A stretch of 42,449 nucleotides of DNA from Myxococcales bacterium (GTDB lineage: Bacteria > Myxococcota_A > Polyangia > Polyangiales > Polyangiaceae). Below, in pieces: positions 1 through 8,556 of the stretch. The DNA lies in the NCBI GenBank assembly GCA_020430845.1, contig JAGQJA010000157.1:1-42449 (forward strand). Direction: 5' to 3'. The notes beneath the pieces are model-generated. The model worked only from the letters and a program-made list of their open reading frames with translations, did not search any database and was not told where the DNA came from. Numbering within the stretch: position 1 is the first letter of the stretch; each line of letters begins with the position of its first letter. The position numbers were made by a program, and so were the translations under genes.

Positions 1-36
1 GCTCGTGCTCGTGCCCTGATCGCGGTCGTAGCCGAC

Positions 37-1290
37 CTACGTCCGGCGGCGTCGCGCGGTGAGGGCCGCGACGGCGCCGAGCGCGAGCAGCAGCACGGCC
101 GGCGCCGAGCGGGACTTGCGGGGCGACGCGGAGCACGATCCGTCGTCGAGCTGGGGCGTCGCGTCGAGGGTGGTCTTGGCGCCCGCGCCATCGCCGTCGA
201 TGCGGGTCGCGCGCAAGACGTGCTCGTTGAAGCCGCCCGACGAGAGCATCACGCAGCCGTCGTCGCGGCACGCCACCGCGCTGACGCCGGTGCCCGGGTC
301 GAGCGGGAGCCTCGCGCTCGAAAGTAGCGCGCGTGAATCGCTCGAGAATCGACGCACGACGACCTGCGCGTTGTCGACGAGGCCCTCTTCGGAGGTGAGC
401 ACGAACGACGATCCGCGATCGACGACGTGAACGCGCCGCCCGTCGCCGCCGAAGTCGCCGATCGGCCTCGCGGGCCCGCCGCCGATCCCCGGCAGCACCT
501 CGGCGACCTCGATGCGCGCCGGCCGGGCGTCGTAGCTGTCGACGGGGAGGATCACGAGATCGCCTTCGCTCCGCGGGAGCACGTGGAGCGCAAAGAACGA
601 CTCGTCGTTCGTCGTCGCGAAGATCTCACGCGGCGCGCCGTCGAGCTCTCCCGTCGGTGAACGCCGGGCCGCCGTCACGCGCCGCGCCAGTCCGCCCTCG
701 GCCACGAACGGCGCCGCGATCGTGAGCCAGTGCGACGCGTCTCCGCCGACGAAGCCCTCGTCGCCAGAGACCTCTGCCGTCGTCGAGGGAGCTGCGTCGG
801 AGAGATCGGCGCGGAGCCGTAGGAACGTCACTTCGCGTTCGCTCGTGCGCGCCGCGACGTTGAGCCCGCCGTCGGCCCCATCGGCGATCGCCAAGAGCTC
901 GAGCGAGAACGGGAGCGTGCGAGAGGCGCCAGAGGGCTCGAGGCTCGACGACAGCGCCACGATCGTCGTCGCGTCGGCCTGCCCGTCGAGCGCGAAGAGA
1001 CGCTGTCCGATCCGTCGAACCTGCGACCACCCTCGCGACGCGACGGTGCGCGCTCCCACCGGCGCGCCGCGCGCGTCGAGGCGCTGAACGCGCGTCTGGC
1101 GCGCGCCCTTTGCCGCGTCGTAGACCCAGTACGCGACGTAGCCGTCGCCGTCTGCGACGAGGCCCGCGCTCTGGATGGTGTCGGCGCGGGTCGGCTTCGA
1201 CGCCGAGGCCGGCGGGGAGAAGAGCAGGGGCGCACAGAGCGCGAGGGCGACGGCGAACGCGAGGGGAGAGGATCGAGCCACGCGATGCAT
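37..1290 (-). CDS. Secreted protein with MYXO-CTERM-like C-terminal anchor
   Basis: A 417-residue exported protein of unknown function. Residues 1-30 form a signal peptide (Arg near the N-terminus, a hydrophobic A/L/V/F stretch, then PPASA before SK). The body has many short beta-rich segments with no enzyme motif I recognise; a propeller fold is possible but not shown. The tail is the informative part: Cys386 after GS, a short linker, a hydrophobic segment at about 397-411 and RRRR at 413-416. That is the layout of the MYXO-CTERM sorting signal, whose proteins are cleaved and surface-anchored in myxobacteria. Here the Cys is preceded by Ser, not the usual Gly, so the match is not perfect. 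The gene follows the amidase gene on the same strand after 106 bases, and I see no -10-like hexamer at its start. Confidence 0.75.
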   Translation of the reverse strand: MHRVARSSPLAFAVALALCAPLLFSPPASASKPTRADTIQSAGLVADGDGYVAYWVYDAAKGARQTRVQRLDARGAPVGARTVASRGWSQVRRIGQRLFALDGQADATTIVALSSSLEPSGASRTLPFSLELLAIADGADGGLNVAARTSEREVTFLRLRADLSDAAPSTTAEVSGDEGFVGGDASHWLTIAAPFVAEGGLARRVTAARRSPTGELDGAPREIFATTNDESFFALHVLPRSEGDLVILPVDSYDARPARIEVAEVLPGIGGGPARPIGDFGGDGRRVHVVDRGSSFVLTSEEGLVDNAQVVVRRFSSDSRALLSSARLPLDPGTGVSAVACRDDGCVMLSSGGFNEHVLRATRIDGDGAGAKTTLDATPQLDDGSCSASPRKSRSAPAVLLLALGAVAALTARRRRT

Positions 1291-1396
1291 GGAGCAACCC
1301 GCGTGCCGCGAGGCGCGAGGGCGTGAAGGCCCCTTTTCTGCGGGAGAAGCGCGGGGGAGCCGCGCGCGATCCTGTGGCAGGCGCGTCGCGGGTGGG

Positions 1397-2371
1397 TCAG
1401 CGTGGGTCTACCCACACCTCGCCTGCGCGCGCGGAGAGCACCATCTGCTGGACGGTGATTCCCATCTGGATGCGTGGGTCCCGAAGGATGTGTAGGCACG
1501 CATCGGCCTCACGCGGCGGCGAGGTCGCGACGAGCTCGACTGCGCGGTCGAATCGTCCGCAGGACGATGCCGTCAACGAGTGCTCCGCGCCCGCGGTGTA
1601 ACCAGTCTCGCGGAGCGCGCGGAAGTCGTTCGTGACCACGAGCGGCAGGGCTCCGAGGGGCCGCCTGGCGCTACGTCCGGGCGTCCGCTCGATCACGATC
1701 CCCTGACCGTCCTCGGGGCCCGTCACCAACAACAGGCAGTCCGCGGCGAGCGGTGAGTCCGAGAGCAGTTGGGTCGCACTCTCGAAGGTCGTCGCTTCCT
1801 CGAGAGCCCGCCTCAAGGTGAACGTCACCGGTGCCGCCGCGCGCGCGGGCTCCGCGCTCACGACTGCGTTCAGCGTCACCGCAAAGCGACCGCGGGCCAC
1901 GCCGCTCAAGCAGCCGATGAAGCCCGGCCAGGTCACGGTGCGATACGCGATGTCCGAGCCGCGTCGAAAGTTCGCCACGATGGTCTGCGACGCGAGCAGA
2001 CCATTCGCCGTCGTCCAATCGAGGTTGCGCGCGAGCAGCGGACCCCGGGGCGAGTCGATCGCGAAGGCCGTGCAGCCGATGCTCGGCCCCGCGAGCACGT
2101 GCTTGATTCCCTCGTAGTAGACGTTCGCCAGGAGGACCTCGTCGAGGGGGAGCTCGAGCACCCGCGCCACGCCCTTGAGCTCGACGGTCTGCTCGGCGTC
2201 GATGAATGGACGCAGAGAATCGAGCAGCGGCGAGAAGAGCCCCAGACCCCCCAAATCGCGCACATAGAACGCGATCAGCTCGCGCGCGCGATCCGCCATG
2301 GGCGCGATCTCATCCCAGCGCGTCGCGGCCGGGGCTTGTAGGTCGACGTCGATCTCGGGAACGGGCGACAC
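1397..2371 (-). CDS. Acid ceramidase/NAAA-like Ntn-hydrolase (amidase)
   Basis: A 324-residue protein resembling acid ceramidase, N-acylethanolamine acid amidase and related linear-amide C-N hydrolases, which use an N-terminal cysteine freed by self-cleavage. Key features are GCTAFAID with Cys100 as probable nucleophile, ARNLDW with Arg115 and Asp118, and Asn168 in VTLNAV. About 99 residues precede Cys100, matching the small subunit released in this family. I see no signal peptide or lipobox, so unlike the lysosomal relatives it is probably cytoplasmic. The substrate is unknown; acyl amides such as ceramides, N-acyl-ethanolamines, lactones or penicillin-like compounds are all possible. The start is GTG at 2371, with no ATG nearby in frame. 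A TATGGT hexamer six bases upstream supports this start and a leaderless mRNA. Confidence 0.8.
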   Translation of the reverse strand: MSPVPEIDVDLQAPAATRWDEIAPMADRARELIAFYVRDLGGLGLFSPLLDSLRPFIDAEQTVELKGVARVLELPLDEVLLANVYYEGIKHVLAGPSIGCTAFAIDSPRGPLLARNLDWTTANGLLASQTIVANFRRGSDIAYRTVTWPGFIGCLSGVARGRFAVTLNAVVSAEPARAAAPVTFTLRRALEEATTFESATQLLSDSPLAADCLLLVTGPEDGQGIVIERTPGRSARRPLGALPLVVTNDFRALRETGYTAGAEHSLTASSCGRFDRAVELVATSPPREADACLHILRDPRIQMGITVQQMVLSARAGEVWVDPR

Positions 2372-2377
2372 GAGGCG

Positions 2378-2383
2378 ACCATA
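2378..2383 (-). promoter_or_regulatory. Leaderless -10 hexamer TATGGT of the amidase gene
   Basis: TATGGT on the minus strand, followed by six bases and the GTG start at 2371. The first base of the start codon would then be about the transcription start. I see no convincing -35. Confidence 0.5.
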
Positions 2384-2413
2384 GCGCCTCGGTGCAACGC
2401 CCGCGAGCGCGCG

Positions 2414-2926
<513 letters not shown>

Positions 2927-2995
2927 CCTATCGCGCTTCCGCTCGCGCTCACCCGCGTGTCAGCCGCTGTCCGTACCCCCGCGCGCCTCGCCTGT

Positions 2996-3001
2996 TAGGC
3001 T
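2996..3001 (+). promoter_or_regulatory. Leaderless -10 hexamer TAGGCT of the first P450
   Basis: TAGGCT, then six bases, then ATG at 3008. There is no Shine-Dalgarno sequence before this ATG. Confidence 0.5.
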
Positions 3002-3007
3002 CTGTTC

Positions 3008-4402
3008 ATGATGACCCCCGAGAGCCCGCGCGCGGCCGCAAGCGCATCCCCCACGCGCTCCGAGCAGCCGCCGGGCCCTCCGCCCCGCAAGGGCCTGCTC
3101 GAAGACGCGCTCTTCTACGCGCGCTTCGCCACCGATCCCATCGGCTTCGTGCGCAAGCGCTTCGAGACATACGGCGACATCTACCGCGTGCCCACCAAGG
3201 ACGTGCCGCTCTACGTCACGCGCCACCCCGACCACGCGCACGAGGTGCTCGTCTCGCGCGCGGCGCACTACGACAAACAGCACTCGGCCTTCAAGCAACT
3301 CTCCACCGTTCTCGGCTCGGGACTGCTCACGAGCGACGGCGATCACTGGGCCCGCCACCGACGCATGATGCACCCCGTCTTCGCGCGGTCGCGCCTGGCC
3401 GGCTACGCCGACGTGATGGTCGGCGAGACGTCGACCGAGCTCGCGTCGTGGAAGCACGACACCTACCGCGACCTGGGCCGCGACATGACCGAGCTCACGC
3501 TGCGCATCGTGAGCACGACGCTGTTCTCGCACGACGCGTCGGGTGACGCGACGCGAACGCGCACCGCGATGGCGTCGATCCACGACGTGCTGGGCGGCGC
3601 CCCGATCCCCGAGTGGGTCCCGTGGCCCGGGCGAAAGCGCGTCGCCGAGAGCATCGCGCTGCTCGACGATCTCATCTTCTCGATGATCGCCAGGCGGCGC
3701 GAGCGCGGACCGCGAGAGGGCGCGTCGGATCTGCTCGACTTGCTCCTGGCCGCCAAGGACACCGACGGCGACGGCGCGGGGCTCTCCGATCGCGAGATCC
3801 GCGACGAGCTGCTCACGCTCTTCCTCGCGGGCCACGAGACGACGGCGCACGCGCTCACGTGGACCTTCATCTTGCTCGCGCAGAACCCCGACGCCGAGCG
3901 CGCCCTGCACGAGGAGCTCGATCGCGTGCTCGACGGCCGCGCGCCCACGTTCGAGGACGCCGAGCGCCTGCCGTACACGCTTCAGGTGATCAAAGAGTCG
4001 ATGCGGCTCTATCCACCTGCCTACACACTCGCCCGGCGCGCGATCGCCGACACGCAGGTGGGGGGCTACGACATCCCCAAGGGCAGCGAGGTCGTCGTGT
4101 GGCTCTACATGACCCACCACGACGCGCGCTGGTACCCCGAGCCGTGGCGCTTTCGTCCGCAGCGCTTCGAGAAGGAGGCCGAGGCGCGCCTGCCCAAGCT
4201 GGCCTACCTGCCGTTCGGCGCGGGCGGCCGCGCGTGTATCGGGCGCGCGTTCGCCCTGCTCGAGGCGCAGCTCGTCCTGGCCACGCTCGCGCAGCGTTAT
4301 CGCCTCCACCTCGTTCGGAGCGGACGCGTCGAGCCCAAGCTGCGCATCACGATGTTCCCCAAGCGACGCGTCGTGGTTCGTCTAGAGGCCCGCCGCCTCT
4401 AG
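3008..4402 (+). CDS. Cytochrome P450
   Basis: A 464-residue heme-thiolate monooxygenase, normal bacterial length. The C-helix motif HWARHRR lies near 113, the I-helix oxygen-activation motif AGHETT at 274-279, ExxR as E330/R333, and the heme loop FGAGGRACIG with Cys410 as heme ligand. A Pro-rich stretch (PPGPPPRK) near 21-28 precedes the fold. There is no membrane anchor and no fused reductase, so it needs a separate ferredoxin or reductase, and none is encoded nearby. The DGDHW and ESMRLYPP segments resemble the CYP110/CYP120-like bacterial group that acts on fatty acids or terpenes, but the substrate cannot be read from sequence. It converges on the anion transporter and is divergent from the YjbR gene. 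A second P450 lies 8 kb downstream. Confidence 0.95.
   Translation: MMTPESPRAAASASPTRSEQPPGPPPRKGLLEDALFYARFATDPIGFVRKRFETYGDIYRVPTKDVPLYVTRHPDHAHEVLVSRAAHYDKQHSAFKQLSTVLGSGLLTSDGDHWARHRRMMHPVFARSRLAGYADVMVGETSTELASWKHDTYRDLGRDMTELTLRIVSTTLFSHDASGDATRTRTAMASIHDVLGGAPIPEWVPWPGRKRVAESIALLDDLIFSMIARRRERGPREGASDLLDLLLAAKDTDGDGAGLSDREIRDELLTLFLAGHETTAHALTWTFILLAQNPDAERALHEELDRVLDGRAPTFEDAERLPYTLQVIKESMRLYPPAYTLARRAIADTQVGGYDIPKGSEVVVWLYMTHHDARWYPEPWRFRPQRFEKEAEARLPKLAYLPFGAGGRACIGRAFALLEAQLVLATLAQRYRLHLVRSGRVEPKLRITMFPKRRVVVRLEARRL
4382..4402 (+). terminator. Inverted repeat over the P450 stop codon
   Basis: Perfect 8-base arms CTAGAGGC (4382-4389) and GCCTCTAG (4395-4402) with a 5-base loop. The right arm ends with the TAG stop. 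There is no T-tract, so termination is a guess. Confidence 0.4.
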
Positions 4403-4425
4403 GCGCGTCGCGGGCGTTGTCGCTC

Positions 4426-4457
4426 GGCGCGGCGGCTCCGTCGGCCGAGCCCGCGCC
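4426..4457. terminator. GC-rich hairpin between convergent stop codons
   Basis: Arms GGCGCGGCGGCTC (4426-4438) and GAGCCCGCGCC (4447-4457) pair with a 2-base bulge. The hairpin ends directly at the stop of the transporter gene, so it could serve both converging transcripts. There is no T-run on either side. Confidence 0.4.
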
Positions 4458-5936
4458 TCAACGCAGGACGAGCGCGCACCACGCGACGGCGACCGCGGGC
4501 GCGAGCAGCCCGAGCACCACCCCGGGCCTCAAGAAGTCGCGCGCCGCGAGATCACCGGTCGAGAACGCCAGCGCGTTGGGCGGCGTGGAGATCGGCAGGC
4601 ACATCGCCGCCGACGCCGCGAGCGCCACGGGCACGACGGTCACGGCCTCGTGGCCGCGGCCGAGCTCCACCGCGATGGGCACGAGGATGTTGGCCGCCGC
4701 CGTGTTGCTCATGAAGTTCGAGATGACGACGACGGCGTACGCGAGCACGAGCGCGAGCGTGATCCTCGACGCGCCCGACACGGGGAGCGCCGACACGAGC
4801 CACGACGACAGCCCCGTCTCTTGCACCGCGGCGCCGAGCGCGAGGCCGCCCGCGAGCAGCAAGAGCACGTCCCACCCGAGGCCCCGCACGTCTTGGGCGC
4901 GCAGCACGCCGATCGCCGAGAGCACGGTGATGGGCAAGAACGACACGACGGGCGTGGGGATCCCGTGCAGCGCGTCGGTCGACCAGAGGGCGAGCGTCGT
5001 GAAGAACGTGATCATCACCACGAGGCGCCTCCAGTTGGGGAGGCGCTGGCCCTCGGTGGCGGCCTTGCGCGCGGCGGCGACGGCGGCCCCCTTCTCGGCG
5101 AGCGGTACGCCCCGGCTCAACATCCAGAAGGCCACGCCGAGCAGCAGCGCCGCCGGGGGCAGGCCCACGAGCATCCAGCGGGCGAAGTCGAGCGGCCGGC
5201 TCGACGCGGCCTCGACCGCGCTCGCGGCGATCGCGTTCGGCGGGCTGCCGATGAGCGAGCCCATCCCGCCCAGGTTGGTCGCGATCGGCACCGAGAGCAC
5301 GATCGCCCTTCGCATCGGGTCTTTGGCGTCGAGACCCTCGCGCATGGGGGCCGCGATGGCGATGAGCATCGCGGCCGCGGCCGTGTTCGACATGAACATC
5401 GACAGAGCGAAGCCCACGAGCATGAGGCCGAAGAGCAGTCCGCGCCGCGTCCGCCCGAAGACGGCGATGACGCGCTCGGCGAGCCAGCGATCGAGGCCCG
5501 TGCGCGCGGCGCCGTGACCCAGGACGAAGCCACCCAAGAAGAGCCACACCAGCGGGTGCGCCCAGGGCGCGAGAAAGCGAGTGTACTCTACACCTTTGTG
5601 GCCCGGGCGCCCCAGTCCGCCCAAGAGGAGGATCTCGAGCGCCATGACGACGAGCGCGACCGCGAACGCCGGGATCGCCTCGGTGAGCCATAGCCCCGCG
5701 GCGAAGACGAGGATGAAGAGCGCGTGGCGCGCGTCGGGCGACAGGCCCGCGTGCCCCGGCGCGTAGGCGATGAGCAAGGCCGCTCCGAGGCAGGCGGCGG
5801 CGTACGCGCCGTGCTTCCACGAGCGCACCTCGAGCCGGCCCAGCAGCCAACGGATCGCGTTGCGCTCGTCGCTGACGTAGATGGAGGTGCGCTCCGCGGG
5901 GAGCTCGGGCTCGCTGCCGTTCACGGCGCGCACCAT
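4458..5936 (-). CDS. DASS/SLC13-type divalent anion:Na+ symporter
   Basis: A 492-residue inner-membrane transporter with about a dozen hydrophobic segments. It carries the two signature pairs of the divalent-anion:sodium symporter family: MSNTAAAAM and MSNTAAANI (the two SNT motifs that bind sodium and substrate carboxylates), and GSPPNA and STPPNA in the two hairpin loops. Family members import C4-dicarboxylates, citrate, sulfate or phosphate; I cannot tell which. The open frame runs much further upstream to 7226, but that extension is Arg-rich and overlaps the opposite gene. I therefore chose ATG at 5936, just before VRAVNGSEPE and a soluble N-terminal segment of about 40 residues. It is divergent from the gene at 6039. 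Confidence 0.92.
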   Translation of the reverse strand: MVRAVNGSEPELPAERTSIYVSDERNAIRWLLGRLEVRSWKHGAYAAACLGAALLIAYAPGHAGLSPDARHALFILVFAAGLWLTEAIPAFAVALVVMALEILLLGGLGRPGHKGVEYTRFLAPWAHPLVWLFLGGFVLGHGAARTGLDRWLAERVIAVFGRTRRGLLFGLMLVGFALSMFMSNTAAAAMLIAIAAPMREGLDAKDPMRRAIVLSVPIATNLGGMGSLIGSPPNAIAASAVEAASSRPLDFARWMLVGLPPAALLLGVAFWMLSRGVPLAEKGAAVAAARKAATEGQRLPNWRRLVVMITFFTTLALWSTDALHGIPTPVVSFLPITVLSAIGVLRAQDVRGLGWDVLLLLAGGLALGAAVQETGLSSWLVSALPVSGASRITLALVLAYAVVVISNFMSNTAAANILVPIAVELGRGHEAVTVVPVALAASAAMCLPISTPPNALAFSTGDLAARDFLRPGVVLGLLAPAVAVAWCALVLR

Positions 5937-5976
5937 ACCCGACGCGGGCCGCGTGCTGCCGCGGTGAGGGCGCCAG

Positions 5977-6004
5977 ACCGCAGCTTTTCTCGCGCCGCTG
6001 CGGT
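5977..6004. promoter_or_regulatory. 8-base inverted repeat in the divergent transporter/glycosidase-like region
   Basis: ACCGCAGC (5977-5984) and GCTGCGGT (5997-6004) with a 12-base spacer containing TTTTCT. It lies midway between two divergent starts, where an operator would be expected. No dedicated regulator gene is adjacent. Confidence 0.35.
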
Positions 6005-6027
6005 TGACGCTCGGCCCGGTGCCTGCA

Positions 6028-6047
6028 AGAAAACGCGAATGTTTTCT
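6028..6047 (+). promoter_or_regulatory. Inverted repeat spanning the start codon at 6039
   Basis: AGAAAAC (6028-6034) and GTTTTCT (6041-6047) with a 6-base loop that includes the first two bases of the ATG. It is AT-rich against a GC-rich background. It could be an operator or an mRNA hairpin that hides the start. Confidence 0.35.
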
Positions 6048-7475
6048 AGGGTGCTCCTCCGGCCGCTGCTCGCGCTCGTGGCGCTCTCGGTCCCGCTCGC
6101 CTGCTCCGAGACGATCGTGCGCGTGCCCGCGCCCACCGAGCCCGACGCAGAAGAAGAGCCCGCCGCGCCCGCGCCCGCCGCCGACGCGTACTCCGCCGGC
6201 CCTCTGCTCTCGGCCGAGGCCTGCGTCGCCGATCACGCCGCCGCGTATCGCCCCCTGCTCCCCGCCGCGTGCGCGTCGAAGCGCACGTGCGTCGACGACC
6301 GCGGTCGGTTCTGGCTCGGCGGCGCGCCGTTCTTTCCGCGCGGCGCATACAACAACGGCGCCGACTATCGAAAGCTCCTCACCAACTGCCCCGCGGGCGC
6401 GCCGTGCAACGCGACGACGCCCAAGGACGTGACCGCGTACGTGCGCGCGATCGCCGACGTGGGCCTCAACCTGGTCGCCGAGCGCTCTCGCTACGGGGCC
6501 GAGCTGCTCGAGGCGATCCACGCCGAGCCGCGTGTCCACATCGCGCACCTGCTCTGGAGCGATCCGTTCACCCAGGACGGCCACGACGCGATGGTCCAGG
6601 ATGTGGAGGCGGCGGCCGCCGATCCCGACGTGGTGATGTGGTTCGGCCCCGACGAGGTCGACCTCAACGACAACTTCGCGATGGCCGCTGGCATACGGCG
6701 CATCTTGCGCGGCGCGGGCACGCCGGTCGACGCGCTGCTCGACGGAAAGCACCGCGCTCCCGCCGGGGCGCACCTGCCCGCGAACGAGCCGGCCCACGAT
6801 CCGCACGGCCTGCCGTTCGGCGCGGCGCTCGCGTTCGAGCGCGGCCTCCGCGCGGCGCGCGACGTGTACGACGTCTCGATGCCGATCACGTACCCGTTCG
6901 GTGCGCTGGGCGACGATCCGACCAACGGCGGCGAGTGGGGCACGTGGCGCTCGAGCGATCTCGCGCTCGGGCTGCCCGCCGTGCCGGTCCTGCAGATGGT
7001 CGGCATCCCCGAGATGGGCCTGGCGCAGCCGCGCGCCGAACAGATCAAGGGCCTGATCGCGTCGTCGCTCGTGCACGGCGCGCGGGGCGCCTTCTACTAC
7101 ACGCTCATCGGCGACAAGCCGTCGCTGCTCGGGCGCAAGGGGTGGTATGCCGCCGACGACACCGAGGCGTGGGCCGCGCACAAAGAGATGCACGCCCTCG
7201 AGGATCGCCTCCTGCCGGTGCTGCACGCGTCGGCGTCGGAGCGCATGGACAAAGGCGGCGTGGTCGAGTGGCGCGAGCTCGACGTCGGCGCGCGCCGCGT
7301 GCTGCTCGTCGTCAACCCGGCGCCCGCGGCGGTGACCTTCGACCTCGACGCGGTCGTGAAGCGACGCGACAGCGAGCGGGTACGCGCCTTCGAGTCGTGC
7401 GCGCCCGTCACGACGCGGAGCACGACGCTCGCAGGGTACGGCTTCTTGGTGCTCGAGGTGACCGGCGGCGCGTGA
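6039..7475 (+). CDS. Secreted/lipoprotein glycoside-hydrolase-like TIM-barrel protein
   Basis: A 478-residue exported protein. The N-terminus is hydrophobic and ends in VPLAC with Cys22. That is a poor lipobox (Pro at -3), so a lipoprotein is likely but not certain. A Glu/Ala/Pro-rich linker follows. From about residue 90 the sequence looks like the glycosidase TIM-barrel clan: FWLGGAPFFPRGAY at the first strand (typical of GH enzymes of the GH2/GH5/GH42 type), ADVGLNLVAE, and WFGPDEVDLND with Asp205/Glu206 where an acid/base Glu would sit. QMVGIPEMG and HGARGAFYYT follow further on. The C-terminal 80 residues look like a small beta-sandwich (VEWRELDVGARRVLLVVN). No exact family is recognised. 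The start at 6039 has no good ribosome binding site and lies inside an inverted repeat. Confidence 0.7.
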   Translation: MFSRVLLRPLLALVALSVPLACSETIVRVPAPTEPDAEEEPAAPAPAADAYSAGPLLSAEACVADHAAAYRPLLPAACASKRTCVDDRGRFWLGGAPFFPRGAYNNGADYRKLLTNCPAGAPCNATTPKDVTAYVRAIADVGLNLVAERSRYGAELLEAIHAEPRVHIAHLLWSDPFTQDGHDAMVQDVEAAAADPDVVMWFGPDEVDLNDNFAMAAGIRRILRGAGTPVDALLDGKHRAPAGAHLPANEPAHDPHGLPFGAALAFERGLRAARDVYDVSMPITYPFGALGDDPTNGGEWGTWRSSDLALGLPAVPVLQMVGIPEMGLAQPRAEQIKGLIASSLVHGARGAFYYTLIGDKPSLLGRKGWYAADDTEAWAAHKEMHALEDRLLPVLHASASERMDKGGVVEWRELDVGARRVLLVVNPAPAAVTFDLDAVVKRRDSERVRAFESCAPVTTRSTTLAGYGFLVLEVTGGA

Positions 7476-7478
7476 GCG

Positions 7479-7781
7479 TCACTTCTTGGGGATGACCGTC
7501 GCCTCGCACGCGTAGTCGCCCACGACGATGAACGCGCGGCGGCACACCACCTCGACGTCGCCGACGCCCTTCATGCCGTAGGTCATCGTCTGCTGGTGCA
7601 TGCCGCGCTCGCCGCGCATGCCCGTCATCCGGCAGCTCTCACCGCAGCCGGCCTTGTCGCGCGCGACCTTCTCGGCCGTCACGAGCAAGGCCGAGTTGTC
7701 GGCCACCACGTTCATCGCGATCGCCGCGAGGCACGCGAAGAACAGCACGATGGTGAACCACCGAAAGATGCGCCGCTTCAC
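7479..7781 (-). CDS. Small single-span membrane protein, unknown function
   Basis: A 100-residue protein with a basic N-terminus (KRRIFRW) and one hydrophobic helix at about 8-27, followed by an exported or membrane-anchored domain with four Cys (two in GCGESC). The Cys spacing suggests disulfides outside the cytoplasm. It converges on the glycosidase-like gene with three bases between the stops. The start is GTG at 7781: the next ATG lies after the hydrophobic helix, and a TAGTGT hexamer seven bases upstream fits the GTG. No family recognised. Confidence 0.65.
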   Translation of the reverse strand: MKRRIFRWFTIVLFFACLAAIAMNVVADNSALLVTAEKVARDKAGCGESCRMTGMRGERGMHQQTMTYGMKGVGDVEVVCRRAFIVVGDYACEATVIPKK

Positions 7782-7788
7782 CCCGTTG

Positions 7789-7794
7789 ACACTA
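7789..7794 (-). promoter_or_regulatory. Leaderless -10 hexamer TAGTGT for the GTG start at 7781
   Basis: TAGTGT on the minus strand with a seven-base gap to GTG. It is one of the few TA steps in this gap. Confidence 0.4.
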
Positions 7795-7880
7795 GCACCG
7801 AGACCGGCCGAGCCGAACCTCGGACGCGCCCCGCCCGTCTGGCGCGAGCAGGGCGCGAGGACCCGGGCGCGAGGGGCGCG

Positions 7881-8396
7881 TCAGCGCGAGAGCTGGCAGG
7901 AGCCGACCTGCACGCGGCGGTACGACCAGTCGCGCACGGTCGACCGCGCGAACGTCTGCGTCACGTCCTTGGTGGTGGTGGTGCCGCCGGGGCTCGTGTC
8001 GATGGAGGGATCGCACGCGGCGGCGATCGCGTCGCACCCCTCGCCGTAGACCTCGCAGTTGTACTTGGCCATGCCGCAGTAGTACGGGCGGTACGGGTCG
8101 AAGGGGCGCCCGTCCGCCGTCGGTCCCGGCGTGTGGAAGGTGACGCTCGCCGAGAGCGTGACGTCGGCGCAGCCGGGGCCCGTCTGCGTGAGCGCGACGT
8201 CGGCGCCCTTCGCGACGATCTTGCCGTCGATCGTGCAGCCGCTGATGACCTTGTACGTGGCCGAGAGGTCGCGGCAGTAGAGCGCCGACTCCGACGAGTC
8301 GAGCGCTTCGTCTGCGCCGGCGTCTGCGGTGCACGCGGTCGCGCCGAGCGCGAGGATCGAGAGGGGAACGAACAAGAAAAGGGAAGAAGCGTTCAT
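7881..8396 (-). CDS. Small putative lipoprotein, unknown
   Basis: A 171-residue protein. The N-terminus MNASSLFLFV...LGATAC gives a probable lipoprotein signal with Cys22. An Asp/Ala/Glu-rich linker is followed by a Cys-rich domain of about 130 residues (nine Cys after the lipid-modified one), consistent with a disulfide-stabilised periplasmic or surface domain. No named family recognised. The frame is open upstream to 8612, but ATG 8396 is preceded by GGAGACC seven bases away and starts exactly at the signal peptide. A terminator-like hairpin separates it from the upstream gene, so it probably has its own promoter. Confidence 0.75.
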   Translation of the reverse strand: MNASSLFLFVPLSILALGATACTADAGADEALDSSESALYCRDLSATYKVISGCTIDGKIVAKGADVALTQTGPGCADVTLSASVTFHTPGPTADGRPFDPYRPYYCGMAKYNCEVYGEGCDAIAAACDPSIDTSPGGTTTTKDVTQTFARSTVRDWSYRRVQVGSCQLSR

Positions 8397-8485
8397 GGCG
8401 GTCTCCGACGTCGGGGGTGAGCTGGTGTCCCGACCGATCGGTAGGTAGCGCGCGACTCCCCCTCGCGCAAGCGAGGACGCGCCAC

Positions 8486-8503
8486 AAAACGCGCAGCGCG
8501 CGT
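8486..8503 (-). terminator. Intrinsic-like terminator downstream of the gene at 8557-9543
   Basis: Read on the minus strand: ACGCGC, loop GCT, GCGCGT, then TTTG. This compact 6-base stem runs into a short T-run and is the closest to a classical intrinsic terminator in the window. Confidence 0.5.
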
Positions 8504-8505
8504 GA

Positions 8506-8548
8506 GCCGAGAGGCCCGCGCGCGCCGTGGGAGGTGTGGCCTCTCGGC
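8506..8548 (-). terminator. 11-base inverted repeat after the stop at 8557
   Basis: GCCGAGAGGCC (8506-8516) and GGCCTCTCGGC (8538-8548) are perfect complements around a 21-base loop. They start nine bases after the stop codon and sit directly upstream of the short stem at 8489-8503, forming a tandem terminator candidate. Confidence 0.45.
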
Positions 8549-8556
8549 CGTGTGGA

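Noticed and set aside
6004..6009. TTGACG as a -35 for the gene at 6039
   Set aside because: No TANNNT at 16-18 bases downstream, and the implied transcription start would fall at or past the ATG.
5937..7226. 430-codon upstream extension of the anion transporter frame
   Set aside because: It lies antisense to the glycosidase-like gene, is rich in Arg/Val/Ala without domain signals, and the transporter fold begins just after ATG 5936.
7852..7875. Direct repeat GGGCGCGAGG x2 downstream of the lipoprotein gene at 7881
   Set aside because: A short GC-rich repeat expected by chance in this composition, with no symmetry and no clear role.
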